Position numbers and translations under genes: made by a program
The notes under the pieces: generated by a model
What the model saw: only the letters and a program-made list of their open reading frames with translations
The model's database searches: none
Told to the model about the DNA's origin: nothing
Shown here: positions 33,141 to 44,500 of the stretch, in pieces
Layout: each line of letters opens with the position of its first letter
Numbering within the stretch: position 1 is the first letter of the stretch
Origin: Paralithodes platypus
Taxonomy: Eukaryota; Arthropoda; Malacostraca; Decapoda; Lithodidae
Direction of reading: 5' to 3'
Assembly (NCBI GenBank): GCA_032716605.1
Contig: CM064485.1
Span: 27,927,558 to 27,991,557, forward strand
Length of the DNA stretch: 64,000 nt

Positions 33141-33830
33141 ATGAGAAATGGAGGTGGATTAACGAGTGTTAGTACCACCATGAATCGTGAGAGAGTGACT
33201 GGTGACATCTTGGTGGACCGTGATGGAAAGAGGAATGGTGGTGATGTTGTGGCTGGTGATGGAGAAGCAGGATATAGAACTGCGGCAATGATTGTTGGAA
33301 GGAAGAATGATGACTCTACTATGGTCCATGCTGGAGGAACAACACTTGGCACCACTGCACAGGCTGTGGGCCCTGTAGGTGATGCAGATGACAACACTGT
33401 GCAAGATAAAGATGGCTACACAATCGTCAACAGAAAACGGCGACCAAGAGGAGTTACGTCTCAAGATAGTGGTTCTAATGAACAGAAAAAGAGCAAATAT
33501 AAGGGCATCACTGGAACAAAAACAATGCATAATGCGAAATTTAAGGGTATTTGTAGACCTGTAGATTTGTATATAGGCAAAGTGGACTTGGAAACGAACT
33601 GTGATGATATTATTAGTTTTGTAAAAGATGAGCTTAATATAACTCCAATGGGTTGTATAGAACTTGAATCAACAAATATTGAGACACAATCGAAGGGTTG
33701 GAAATCCTTTAAATTAAACATTTCAATAGAGGACAGGGAAATTTTGCTCAAACCAGATTGCTGGCCAAAGAAAGTAAAAGTTAGGAAGTTTTATACGACG
33801 CGATCTAGAATGAATGAGAACGATGGTTAG
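33141..33830 (+). CDS. ORF1 of Crack/Daphne-like element, RRM-like domain
   Basis: 229 codons, intact, from ATG at 33141 to TAG at 33828-33830. The N-terminal half is Gly/Asp/Arg-rich and disordered-looking, with a basic patch KRRPRGV and EQKKSKYKG. Residues about 140-222 look like an RRM-fold ORF1 domain: RPVDLYIGKVDLETNCDDI (first strand and helix), WKSFKLNISIEDREILL, and DCWPKKVKVRKFY. In this retrotransposon group ORF1 binds element RNA. ORF2's ATG (33823) overlaps the ORF1 stop by eight bases, in another frame. The first codons could instead start at 33180 (ATGAATCGTG). Confidence 0.75.
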   Translation: MRNGGGLTSVSTTMNRERVTGDILVDRDGKRNGGDVVAGDGEAGYRTAAMIVGRKNDDSTMVHAGGTTLGTTAQAVGPVGDADDNTVQDKDGYTIVNRKRRPRGVTSQDSGSNEQKKSKYKGITGTKTMHNAKFKGICRPVDLYIGKVDLETNCDDIISFVKDELNITPMGCIELESTNIETQSKGWKSFKLNISIEDREILLKPDCWPKKVKVRKFYTTRSRMNENDG

Positions 33831-36699
33831 CATAGTTTCATTTAATTGTAATTCGATTCGGAATAATATTGAAACAGTTAAGACCTTAACATTTGACAAT
33901 GACATAATACTCTTGCAAGAATTAATGTTACTAAAAAATTATTTACCTGTAATTAGTACAATAAATGATTCATTTGATAGTATAGCTTGTGTTCAAGATA
34001 AATCAAATGAGGGTATATTGGAGGGTCGACCCTCCAAAGGTGTAGCGATTATGTGGAGAAAGAGTTTGAGTACATTTATTGAACCAGTTTATTGTAATGA
34101 CAGAATAATTGGTATAATTTTAAATTCGTTAGGGCATAAATACTTCATTGTGAACGTGTATTTACCCTGTGATAAACAAAATAATGACTCATTAGATGAA
34201 TATCGTCACACATTGGCATTGTTAGAAAATCTGATCAGTGAACAAATTTATTAATGATTGTATTATTAGTGGTGATTTTAATGCAGATTTTCAAAAAGGT
34301 CGTTTTAGGGATGACTTGACTACGTTTATTGATAATAATAATTTGTGTATTAGTGATGAAGTGCTACCTAGTGATGCCTTTACATATTTATGTCCTAGTA
34401 GAAGTGTTGTTAGCTGGCTAGATCATATCCTAACTTCGGAAAGTATACAAGAGAAAATAGATAATATCTGTATTCGATACGACCTTTCATTATTTGATCA
34501 TTTTCCCATTGGTTTTAAAGTAAATATCGACGTAATTCATAAAAATGAGCATATAGAGTCAGTAACTAAGCAGTTTATTAATTGGAAGTTATTTAACTCA
34601 AATGATGTAATATTAAAATATCAAAATAAAGTAAGTAATGGTATCACTGGGTACGACTTGACTAATTTTGAATGTCTGGAATGCTGTTCATATAACTGTC
34701 CAGATTCAAATCATATTAAGGAATTAGAACATATCTATGATACATTTGTTCAAATTTGTAATGATGCCTCAGCAGAATTTATACTAAACATCAACAGAGG
34801 TTACGAAATAAAGCCAGGGTGGAATGATCATGTTCGTAATTTATATAAAGTAGCAAGGGAGATTTTTTTTATTTGGAAGAGGAATAACTGCCCATAGTTG
34901 GCGAATTCCTTGAAGATATGAAGAGTTCACGAAAGACATTTAAGAAAGCTCTGAAGCATATAATACATAATGAAGCACAAATACGAAATGAAAAACTGGC
35001 AGAGTCTTATTCACATAAGAGGTACAAAACATTCTGGAATGAAGTTAGGAAATCGAAAAACAACAAAGGTTACTTGAATATAAAGATTGAAGGCGAATGT
35101 GATTCGAATCTAATAGCAGAAAAGTGTTCACAAGCATATAAACGTGTATTTGATGACCAGAATTGTCAATCTAAAGGTAATTTTGAAGCTTTAAGATTAA
35201 AACAAGATGTTCGAAGAGGTAAAATAGTTGGGACCAATGATATAAATACAGCCATATCGGAGTTGAAGTATGTTATTGGTCACGATAATATCCATTCGAA
35301 TCATTTGAAGTTTTGTCCAGAATATGCAAGAGGTTTACTTGCTAAATTATTTTCAGCATTTATTGTTCATGGCTTCATACCTAATACTATGATAACTGGA
35401 GTCATTCTTCCTCTTATTAAAGATCGTGGTAAAGATACAAATTTAATTGATAACTATAGACCAATAATATCGTCTTCAGTTTTTCTAAAGATTTTTGAAT
35501 ATTGTTTAAAATATAAATTAACAAATTATGTCGACTTTAATGAGAGGCAACATGGCTTCAGAGCGGGCCATTCAACTCTTTCTGCAGGTTTAATTTTTAA
35601 GGAAACTGTTTTACGCTATAGATCTGCAGGATCGAATGTATTTGCGAGTTTTATTGATTTTAGAAAAGCGTTTGATAAAGTGAATCATTTTAAATTAATC
35701 CAGAAACTTTTAGAACTAGATATTCCTCATTACCTTGTAAATATTTTGTTTTATTTTTACAGAAACCAAATGGTTGCTACTAAACATAGAGATGCACTGT
35801 CAAAGCCCTGGAAGATTATGAACGGAGTGAGACAGGGTGGAATTTTATCTCCTTTACTTTTTAATGTATATATTGATTTATTAATCGAAACCGTATCAAA
35901 GTGCAAAACTGGATGTAGTCTTGGTAATAGGATGAGTAACATTATTGCCTATGCTGACGACATAGTAGTTTTAGCGCCAACAGCGACAGGGTTACAAAAG
36001 TTACTAAACATTGTGGAACATGAAACGAAAGCTTTAAATATTCAAGTGAATGCAAATAAATCAGTGTGTATGTTTTTTAGGGATACTAATAATATAAATG
36101 GTCTGCCGAGAATGAAGCTTAATGATGAAGTAATGATCAATGTACATGAACATAAGTACCTAGGATTTATTATTGATGATAAACTAAATAATGATAAGGA
36201 TGTAATAAGGACAAGAAATAAGTTTTATAATGAATTCAATTGTATTTTACGTAAATTCCCTAATGTTAATATTAATGTTTTTATTCAACTATTTAATAGT
36301 TATTGCTTAAGTTTTTATGGTACAGAATTATGGTTTTCCAATAAGCGGTGTGGTGTTCCTCTGAAACAATTTGCGGTTGGATACCACAAAGCCATTAAGA
36401 AGATTTTAAAACTTAAATACTGGGAGAGCAACCACAAAGCATGTGATTTAGCAGGGTTAATGACATTCACTCATCTAATTAATTGGCAAAAAATACGGTT
36501 TGCTCACAGATGTATGATGAAGCCTTGTATCTTTTTAAGAAAATGTTTACTTAACAATGATGATAGCTTATATTTGATGAAGGAAGGAAAGAATATTTTA
36601 TTGAATATTTATAATATCGAATGTTTAATGGAAAATGACATTGACGCAGTAAAATCTAGAATTACTTTTATTCAAAGCCGTGAACCAACTATGAGATAA
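33823..36699 (+). pseudogene. ORF2 of Crack/Daphne-like element, two frameshifts
   Basis: Three consecutive frames make one protein. 33823-34254 is the endonuclease N-part (SFNCNSIRNN, LLQELML, NVYLPCD). 34238-34897 carries IISGDFNADF, the SWLDHILTS and LFDHFPIGF endonuclease residues and a linker. 34918-36699 is the RT: DNYRPIISSSVF, ERQHGFRAGHST, SFIDFRKAFDKVNHFKL (motif A Asp), NGVRQGGILSPLLFNVYID (motif B), catalytic YADD near 35953, HKYLGFIIDD. One frameshift lies near 34240-34254 and one near 34890, the second at a CCC run where one base seems lost. No stop inside the RT part (593 codons). Only two lesions over 960 codons, so it is young. Confidence 0.88.
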
Positions 36700-36804
36700 A
36701 TGTGCTTCACAATTCTCTTACTATGTACAAAGTTTTATGTAGCTTTTACGAAATAAAATATTGAGTCTGAGTCTGAGTCTATCTCTCCCTTCTCTGAAAT
36801 CTCC

Positions 36805-39221
36805 ATCTTAGGAAATTTCAACGCTCACCACCGCCAATGGCTCTCCTCTCACACTACTGACCAACCTGGTGAACAAGCCTACGTCTTTTCTATCATAAAT
36901 GACCTAGAGCAGCTGGTCCAGCAACCCACCCATTTCCCGGGTCGCTTCGGAGATTGGCCCAACATTCTTGACTTATTTCTGACTTCTAACCCTTCTTCTT
37001 ATACTGTCAATCTTTTCTCTCCTTTGGGCTCCTCCGACCATCAACTTATCTCCGTCACCTGTCCTATCTCTTCAGTACGGCCATCCGATCCTCCCAGCCG
37101 TCGGCGATTGTGGCACTTTGGCGCTGCTGACTGGGAGGCTCTCCGGCAGTATTTCTTTGATTTCCTATGGAATGACTTCTGCTTCCGTGGCCGACGACCC
37201 TCGGAGAATGCTGAACGCATTACCGAGTTAATCCTCGGCATGGAAGCGCACATTCCATTTTCTTTCTCTCAGTTTAATGCAAACAAATCTTGGTTTACTC
37301 ACGCTTGCTCTACTGCTGTCCACAACAAGGAGGAAGCATTCAAACGGTGCCGACGCCTTAAAACTCAAGAATCTCATTCTTCCTAAGTTTCTGCCCGGAA
37401 TCAAGCGAAATCTGTTCTTCGACTTGCCAAGCACTCTTTCATTAATAATAAATGTACTGAACTATCCAACTCTAGCTCTTCCCAAGCTTTCTGGCATCTA
37501 GCCAAAAACCTCTCCAACAACTTGTCTTCCTCGTCTTTCCCTCCCCTTTTCCACTCTGATGGCACAACCATCACTTCTTCCTCTGACAAAGCTGAACTCT
37601 TTGCCCAAACTTTTGCTAGAAACTCTACCTTGGATGATTCCGGTGCTATTCCTCCCTCTCCACCCCTGTCTCTCCTACTTATGCCTAATATCCTAATCTC
37701 TTCTAAAGATGTACTTTCTACCCTCTCTGAGCTTAATACTAAGAAGGCGTACGGTCCGGACGGTGTTCCTCCTGTTGTACTTAAAAACTGTGCTTCCGTG
37801 CTGACCCCCTGCCTAGGCAAACTCTTTCGTCTCTGTCTCTCCTCTAACATCTTTCCTTCTTGCTGGAACCTCTCCCAAAGAAGGGTGACCGCTCTCAACT
37901 CTCCAACTATCGTCCAATTGCTCTCATCTCTTGTATCTCTAAAGTTTTTGAAACTATTCTTGCTTCCAAATTTCTTAAGCATTTCTCTTCTCATAATCTG
38001 CTCTCAGATCGCCAGCATGGCTTCCTTAAGAGTCGCTCTACTGGTGATCTTCTTTCATATCTTACTAACTCTTGGTCATCCAACTTTCGGGACTTCGGTG
38101 AGACTTTTTCTGTTGCACTAGACATATCGAAGGCCTTCGATAGAGTCTGGCACAAAACTTTAATTTCCAAACTGCCCTCCTTCGGTTTCTGTCCCTCCAT
38201 CTATGCCTTTATCTCTAATTTCCTTTCCGGCCGTTGCATAGCTGCGGTTGTGGACGGCCATCGCTCATTTCCTCATCCTATCAACTCCGGTGTTCCTCAG
38301 GGTTCTGTCCTATCTCCTATTCTCTTTCTAATTTTCATAAATGATCTTCTCAACTGTACATCCAGTCCCATCCATTCATATGCAGACGACTCTACCTTAC
38401 ACCACTCAATTAGTTTTCCAGAACGCCCCAGCCAGCAGTCCCTCAAAAGCAAACGTAATGAAGCCATAAAATACTTATCTTCTGATCTAGCTACTATTTC
38501 CAATTGGGGTATAGAAAACCTTGTTACATTTAATGCTTCCAAAATTTAATTTATCCATCTTACTACCCGTCAGGAACCTCCAGAGAACTATCCCTTATTC
38601 TTCAACAATACAAAAATCAACCCTTCATCTTCCTTCAATGTCCTCGGTGTCTCTTTTTCTTCTACTCTCACTTGGAAAGACCATATTACCTGTCTCGCTA
38701 AGGCAGCCTCCCTGAAGCTGGGTGTGCTCAACCTCCTCAAGGGGTTCTTTACCCCTACGCAGCTTCTTGCTCTGTACAGAGGCACAGTGCATCCTCGTAT
38801 TGAGTATTGTTCACATGTGTGGGGAGGATCCTCTCACACCGCACTCCTGAACAAAGTAGAAAGGAAAGCCTTTCGTATCATTAACTCCCGCCCACTCACC
38901 AACTCTCTGCAATCTCTCTCTCTTCGCCGCAATGTTGCATCTCTCTCACTATTCTATCGCTACTACAATAATCAGTGTTCCTTGGAGCTTTCCCAGTGTA
39001 TACCACCTCTACGTAGGGTACGTAGTACCCGCCTTGCAACACAATCCCACCCCTACTCTGTGCAACTCTCCAACCCAAGAGTGAAACGCTATTCTCAGAC
39101 TTTCTTCTATTCAACTGCTGAGCTCTGGAACTCTCTCCCAGGATCAGTCTTTCCCTCTTCCTATGATTTAAATTGCTTCAAACTCTGTATGTCAAGGAAT
39201 TTTAGCTTGAACGTCCCTTGA
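36805..39221 (+). pseudogene. J1 ORF2: endonuclease end and RT, broken
   Basis: Frame from 36805 reads [12 protein letters not shown] (family motif GDFN with Asp replaced by Asn), [19 protein letters not shown] and [12 protein letters not shown] at 37384-37386 interrupts. The frame continues to about 37870 through KKAYGPDGVPPVVLKN, then a 16-bp deletion relative to J2 (at the SCW..PVPKKG segment) shifts to the frame 37860-39221. There the RT shows NYRPIALISC, LDISKAFDRVWHK, GVPQGSVLSPILFLIFIND, SYADDSTLHHS and the C-terminal AELWNSLPGSVFPSS. A TAA at 38547-38549 replaces Gln found in J2. Non-functional. Confidence 0.9.
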
Positions 39222-39315
39222 TTTTGGCCCTGTCACTCTTTCAAATCCGGGAGAGGCACTTTCTGCAGGCAGTTATGTCTTTTGTCTCCCTCATTCACAT
39301 AGAACAAAAAATTAC

Positions 39316-40287
39316 ACTGTAACTATGACCCTGTAACTATGACCCTGTTACTATGACACTGTAACTATGACACTGTAACCATGATGCTGTACCTATGACC
39401 CTGTAACAATGGCACTGTAACTATGACACTGTAACAATGACACTGTAACAATTACACTGTAACTATGACACTGTAACTATGACACTGTAACTATGACCCT
39501 GTAACTATGACCCTGTAACTATGACCCTGTAACTATGACCCTGTAACTATGACCCTGTAACTATGACCCTGTAACTATGACCCTGTAACTATGACACTGT
39601 AACTATGACACTGTAACTATGACACTGTAACTATGACACTGTAACTATGACACTGTAACAATGACCCTGTAACTATGACACTGAAACTATGATCCTGTAA
39701 CTATGACACTGTAACTATGACCCTGTAACTGACACTGTAACTATGACCCTGTAGCTATGACACTGTAACTATGACCCTGTACCTATGACCCTGTAACTAT
39801 GACACTGTAACTATGACCCTGTAACTATGACCCTGTACCTATGACACTGTAACTATGACACTGTAACTATGACACTGTAACTATGACACTGTACCTATGA
39901 CACTGTAACTATGACACTGTAACTATGACCATGTAACTATGACCATGTAACTATGACACTGTAACTATGACCATGTAACTATGACACTGTAACTATGACA
40001 CTGTAACTATGACCCTGTAACTATAACCCTGTAACTATGACCCTGTAACTATGACACTGTAACTATGACACTGTAACTATGACACTGTATCTATGACACT
40101 GTAACTATGACCCTGTAACTATGACACTGTAACTATGACACTGTAACTATGACACTGTAACTATGACACTGTAACTATGACACTGTAACTATGACACTGT
40201 AACTATGACCCTGTAACTATGACCCTGTAACTATGACCCTTTAACTATGACCCTGTAACTATGACCCTGTAACTATGACCCTGTAAC
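39316..40287. repeat. 14-bp minisatellite, segment 2
   Basis: About 69 units of (A/C)CTGTAACTATGAC, with deletions of one ACTAT in a few units. It ends at the (CTAT)n tail of the RTE-like insertion. Confidence 0.95.
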
Positions 40288-41192
40288 TATCTATCTATCT
40301 ATCTATTGCCTGACGCCGTGATCCCCGAAGGGGTGGCCACGAACGAACCGCCCCCATGCACCTCTGTCCCCAGTCAGTCGACGCCCCTCCCCCCAACCAG
40401 CACCGCCTTCGTTCATGTACTTCCTCACTCCATCCTTCCACCTCATATTCGGTCTACTTCTCCCCCTCTGTCCCTCCACCTCGCTCTCGTACACCCTCTT
40501 AGTCATTCTCTCGCTTTCCATACGTTCCATATGGCCGAACCATCTCAAGTTGTTCCTTTTCACACTTTCCAGCACATCTACCTCCACACCACACCTCCTT
40601 CTTACTTCCTCATTAGTCTGTCTATCCCTCCATGTAACTCCGCACGCACTCCTTAAGTAATTCATTTCCACTGCTCTCACTCTTGGTCTGAGTCTCTCAA
40701 CCAACGTCCATGCTTCGCTTCCGTAAGTCAGTGTCGGGATTACCACACTGTCATGCAAGGACTTCTTCACTTCCATACTGACCACCCTATTTCTTGTTAC
40801 TGCTTTTAGCGTTCCTACAACCCTCTTCCCCTGTTGTACCCTCTCCCGCACCTCTTCATCCATAGTCCCATCTTTACTCAACACACTGCCCAGATACTTA
40901 AAAGAGTTGACGATCTCCATAGCCTGACCGTTCAGCTTCACCTCACACTCTGTGACTTCACCCCTTTCGAAGACCATAACCTTGCTCTTCCCCGTATTTA
41001 CCTTCAAATTCCGTTTTTCGCACACTGTTCCAAACTCATTTACCAGACCCTGCAACTCCCATTCATTATCACTCATCAGAACTGTATCATCCGCAAACAG
41101 CAGTATAGGTAGCTTCCACTCAATTCCCTCCCTTTTCAGCGATACACCAACATCCACTGCTCTTGATAGTATTTCTTTCATAACTCCATCCC
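40288..41192 (-). mobile_element. 5'-truncated RTE-like element in the minisatellite
   Basis: Minus-strand insertion. Its 3' tail is (TAGA)n (plus strand CTATCTATCTATCTATTG at 40288-40305) and its 5' truncation is near 41192. The target sequence ...AACTAT shares CTAT with the tail. Best-preserved copy of this family in the window. Confidence 0.92.
40303..41181 (-). CDS. RTE-like RT, C-terminal 292 codons intact
   Basis: Open from the truncation point to the stop. Shows catalytic FADD in LLFADDTVLMSDNEWELQ, NLKVNTGKSKVMVFERGE, FKYLGSVLSKDGTMDEEV, VVIPTLTYGSEAWTLVER, MNYLRSACGVTWRDRQTNEE and LRWFGHMERM, then a basic tail WKDGVRKYMNEGGAGWGEGR ending GDHGVRQ. Fingers and motif A are missing because of 5' truncation, so it cannot work. 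The TAG stop is formed by the first bases of the (TAGA)n tail, leaving no separate 3' UTR; the copies ending near 17556 and 57600 show the same GVRQ-stop. Neighbouring sequence on both sides is minisatellite. Confidence 0.92.
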   Translation of the reverse strand: MKEILSRAVDVGVSLKREGIEWKLPILLFADDTVLMSDNEWELQGLVNEFGTVCEKRNLKVNTGKSKVMVFERGEVTECEVKLNGQAMEIVNSFKYLGSVLSKDGTMDEEVRERVQQGKRVVGTLKAVTRNRVVSMEVKKSLHDSVVIPTLTYGSEAWTLVERLRPRVRAVEMNYLRSACGVTWRDRQTNEEVRRRCGVEVDVLESVKRNNLRWFGHMERMESERMTKRVYESEVEGQRGRSRPNMRWKDGVRKYMNEGGAGWGEGRRLTGDRGAWGRFVRGHPFGDHGVRQ

Positions 41193-41540
41193 TGTAACTA
41201 TGACCCTGTAACTATGACACTGTAACTATGACACTGAAACTATGACCCTGTAACTATGACACTGTAACTATGACCCTGTAACTGACACTGTAACTATGAC
41301 ACTGTAACTATGACACTGTAACTATGACACTGTAACTATGACACTGTAACTATGACACAGTAACTATGACACAGTAACTATGACCCTGTAACTATGACCC
41401 TGTAACTGACACTGTAACTATGACACTGTAACTATGACAGTGTAACTATGACACTGTAACTATGACACTGTAACTATGACACTGTAACTATGACCCTGTA
41501 ACTATGATCCTGTAACTGACACTGTAACTATGACACTGTC
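41193..41540. repeat. 14-bp minisatellite, segment 3
   Basis: About 25 units between the RTE-like and J2 insertions. Confidence 0.95.
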
Positions 41541-43263
41541 ATAGAAACTCCACCTTGGATGATTCCGGTGCTATTCCTCCCTCTCCGCCCTCCTCTCTCT
41601 TACTTATGCCTAATATCCTAATCTCTTCTAAAGATGTACTTTCTACCCTCTCTGGGCTTAACACTAATAAGGCGTACGGTCCTGACGGTGTTCCTCCTGT
41701 TGTTCTCAAAAACTGTGCTTCCGTGCTGACTCCCTGCCTAGGCAAACTCTTTCGTCTCTGTCTATCCTCTAACGTCTTCCCTTCATGCTGGAAGTTTGCT
41801 CACATTCAACCTGTCCCAAAGAAGGGTGACCGCTCTCAACCCTCCAACTATCGTCCAATTGCTCTTATCTCTTGTCTTTCTAAAGTTTTTGAAACTATTC
41901 TTGCTTCCAAATTTCTTAAGCATTTCTCTTCTCATAATCTGCTCTCAGATCGCCAGTATGGCTTCCTTAAGGGTCGCTCTACTGGTGATCTTCTTTCATA
42001 TCTTACTAACTCTTGGTCATACTCCTTTCGGGACTTCGGTGAGACTTTTTCTATTGCACTAGACATATCGAAAGCCATCGATAGAGTCTGGCATAAATCT
42101 TTAATTTCTAAACTACCCTCCTTCGGTTTCTATCCCTCCATCTGTGCCTTTGTCTCTAATTTCCTTTCCGGCCGTTCCATAGCCGCGGTTGTGGACGGCC
42201 ATTGTTCACTTCCTCACCTTATAAACTCCGGTGTTCCTCAGGGCTCTGTCCTATCTCCTATTCTCTTTCTAATTTTTATAAATGATCTCCTTAACTGTAC
42301 CTTAATTCCCATCCATTCATACGCAGACGACTCAACCTTACACTACTCCATTAGTTTTTCAGAACGCCCCAGCCAGCAATCCCTCAACGACAAACGTAAT
42401 GAAGCCATAGAACTCTTAAATTCTGATCTAAGTACTATTTCCAATTGGGGCAGAGAAAACCTTGTTAACTTTAATGCTTCCAAAACCCAATTTCTCCATC
42501 TATCTACCCGTCAGGATCTCCCAGCGGACTATCCCTTATTCTTCAACAATACAAAAATCAACCCTTCATCTTCTCTCAATATTCTTGGTGTCTCTTTTTC
42601 TTCTGCTCTCATTTGGAAGGACCATATTACCAGTCTTGCTAAGGCAGCCTCCCAGAAGCTGGGTGTGCTCAACCGCCTTAGGGGGTTCTTTTCCCCTGCA
42701 CAGCTTCTTGCTCTGTACAGGGGCATAGTGCGCCCTTGTATTGAGTATTGTTCACATGTGTGGGGAGGTTCCTCTCACACCGCTCTCCTAGACAAAGTTG
42801 AAAGGAAGGCCTTTCGTATCATTAACTCCCGTCCACTCACCAACTCTCTGCAATCTCTCTCTCCGCCGCAATGTTGCATCTCTCTCGCTATTCTATCGCT
42901 ACTATAATAATCAGTGTTCCTCAGAGCTATCCCAGTGCATACCACCTCCTTTACGTAGGGCACGTGGTACCCGTCTTGCAACTCAATCCCACCCCTACTC
43001 TGTGCAACTCTCCAACCCAAGAGTGAAACGTTACTCTCAAACTTTCTTCTACTCAACAGCTGAGCTCTAGAACTCTCTCCCAGAATCAGTCTTTCCCTCT
43101 TCCTATGACTTAAATTGCTTCAAACTCCGTGTGTCCAGGCATTTTGGCTCGAACGTCCCTTGATTTTGGCCCTGTCACTCTTTCAACTATGGGGGGGGCA
43201 CTCGCTATAGGCAGTTATGCCTTTTGCCTCCCTCAATCACATAGAAAAAAAAAAAAAAAAAAA
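41541..43263 (+). mobile_element. J2: 5'-truncated J element in the minisatellite
   Basis: Starts at GAAACTCCACCTTGGATGAT, corresponding to about 37620 of J1, and ends in an A-run (43244-43263) after CACATAGAAA. Close in sequence to J1 and J3. Confidence 0.92.
41555..43170 (+). pseudogene. J2 RT with one frameshift and one stop
   Basis: 450 codons open from 41555: KAYGPDGVPPVVLKN, FAHIQPVPKKGDRSQPSNYR, DRQYGFLKGRSTGDLL, ALDISKAIDRVWHK (motif A Asp kept; Phe of AFD changed to Ile), GVPQGSVLSPILFLIFIND, catalytic SYADDSTLHYS, VLGVSFSSALIWKDHI and ALYRGIVRPCIEYCSHVWGG. A 2-base deletion relative to J1 near 42860 (CTCTCCGCC for CTCTTCGCC) shifts the frame; the end continues in 42798-43070. TAG at 43068 replaces the Trp of AELWNSLP. 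The best-preserved RT core of the J copies. Confidence 0.9.
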
Positions 43264-44228
43264 TGTAACTATGACCCTGTAACTATGACACTGTAACTAT
43301 GACACTGTAACTATGACACTGTAACTATAACCCTGTAACTATGACCCTGTAACTATGACCCTGTAACTATGACACTGTAACTGACACTGTAACTGACACT
43401 GTAACTATGACACTGTAACTATGACACTGTAAGTATGACACTGTAACTATGACCCTGTAACTATGACCCTGTAACTATGACACTGTAACTATGACCCTGT
43501 AACTATGACACTGTAACTATGACACTGTAACTATGACACTGTAACTATGACACTGTAACTATGACACTGTAACTATGACACTGTAACTATGACACTGTAA
43601 CAATGACCCTGTAACTATGACTCTGTAACTATGACACTAACTATGACACTGTAACTATGACACTGTAACTATGACACTGTAACTATGACCCTGTAACTAT
43701 GACCCTGTAACTGACACTGTAACTATGACACTGTAACTATCACCCTGTAACTATGACCCTGTATCTATGACCCTGTAACTATGACACTGTAATTATGACA
43801 CTGTAACTATGACACTGTAACTATGACCCTGTAACTATGACACTGTAACTATGACACTGTAACTATGACACTGTAACTATGACCCTGTAACTATGACACT
43901 ATAACTATGACACTGTAACTATGACACTGTAACTATGACACTGTAACTATGACACTGTAACTATGACACTGTAACTATGACACTGTAACTATGACCCTGT
44001 AACTATGACCCTTTAACTATGACACTGTAATTATGACTGTAACTGACACTGTAACTATGACACTGTAAATATGACACTGTAACTATGACCCTGTAACTAT
44101 GACCCTGTAAGTATGACACTGCAAGTATGACACTTTAACTATGACCCTGTAACTATGGCACTGTAACTATGACACTGTAAGTATGACCGTGTAACAATGA
44201 CCCTGTAACTATGACACTGTAACTATAA
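43264..44228. repeat. 14-bp minisatellite, segment 4
   Basis: About 69 units, first unit joined to the A-run of J2. Together the four segments make about 2.5 kb and some 180 units. Confidence 0.95.
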
Positions 44229-44261
44229 CCCCGCTAAGATTATTCCCCCGTTGTTGTTGTT

Positions 44262-44366
<105 letters not shown>

Positions 44367-44500
44367 GCTAACACTATTAATATATTTCCAATGTTGCACC
44401 TCTGTAAGGATGTCCCTATACTGTAACAAAATAATGGGTAAGAAAAGGGTAATTAAAGTATTAATAAGAATCTATTCATTTGAAGGTATAATGACGATAT

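Larger units (their letters stand above)
33120..36777 (+). mobile_element. Crack/Daphne-like non-LTR element with 26-bp target duplication
   Basis: The 26-bp host sequence TCTATCTCTCCCTTCTCTGA+AATCTC is present at 33094-33119 and again at 36778-36803. The element between them has ORF1, ORF2 and a (GAGTCT)3-type tail after AATAAAATATT. This is the expected outcome of target-primed reverse transcription. Clade name is my inference from the VRQGGILSPLLFNVYID motif and the RRM-like ORF1. Confidence 0.88.
32953..39315 (+). mobile_element. J1: Jockey/CR1-type non-LTR element, itself interrupted
   Basis: Retrotransposon inserted in the 14-bp minisatellite. It is split by a 3658-bp Crack/Daphne-like element (33120-36777) into 32953-33119 and 36778-39315. 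The first part is endonuclease sequence leading into PFSEIS, the second resumes [18 protein letters not shown]. The 3' UTR ends CACATAGAACAAAAAATTAC. Near-identical relatives are at 41541-43263 and 54777-55760. Confidence 0.88.
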
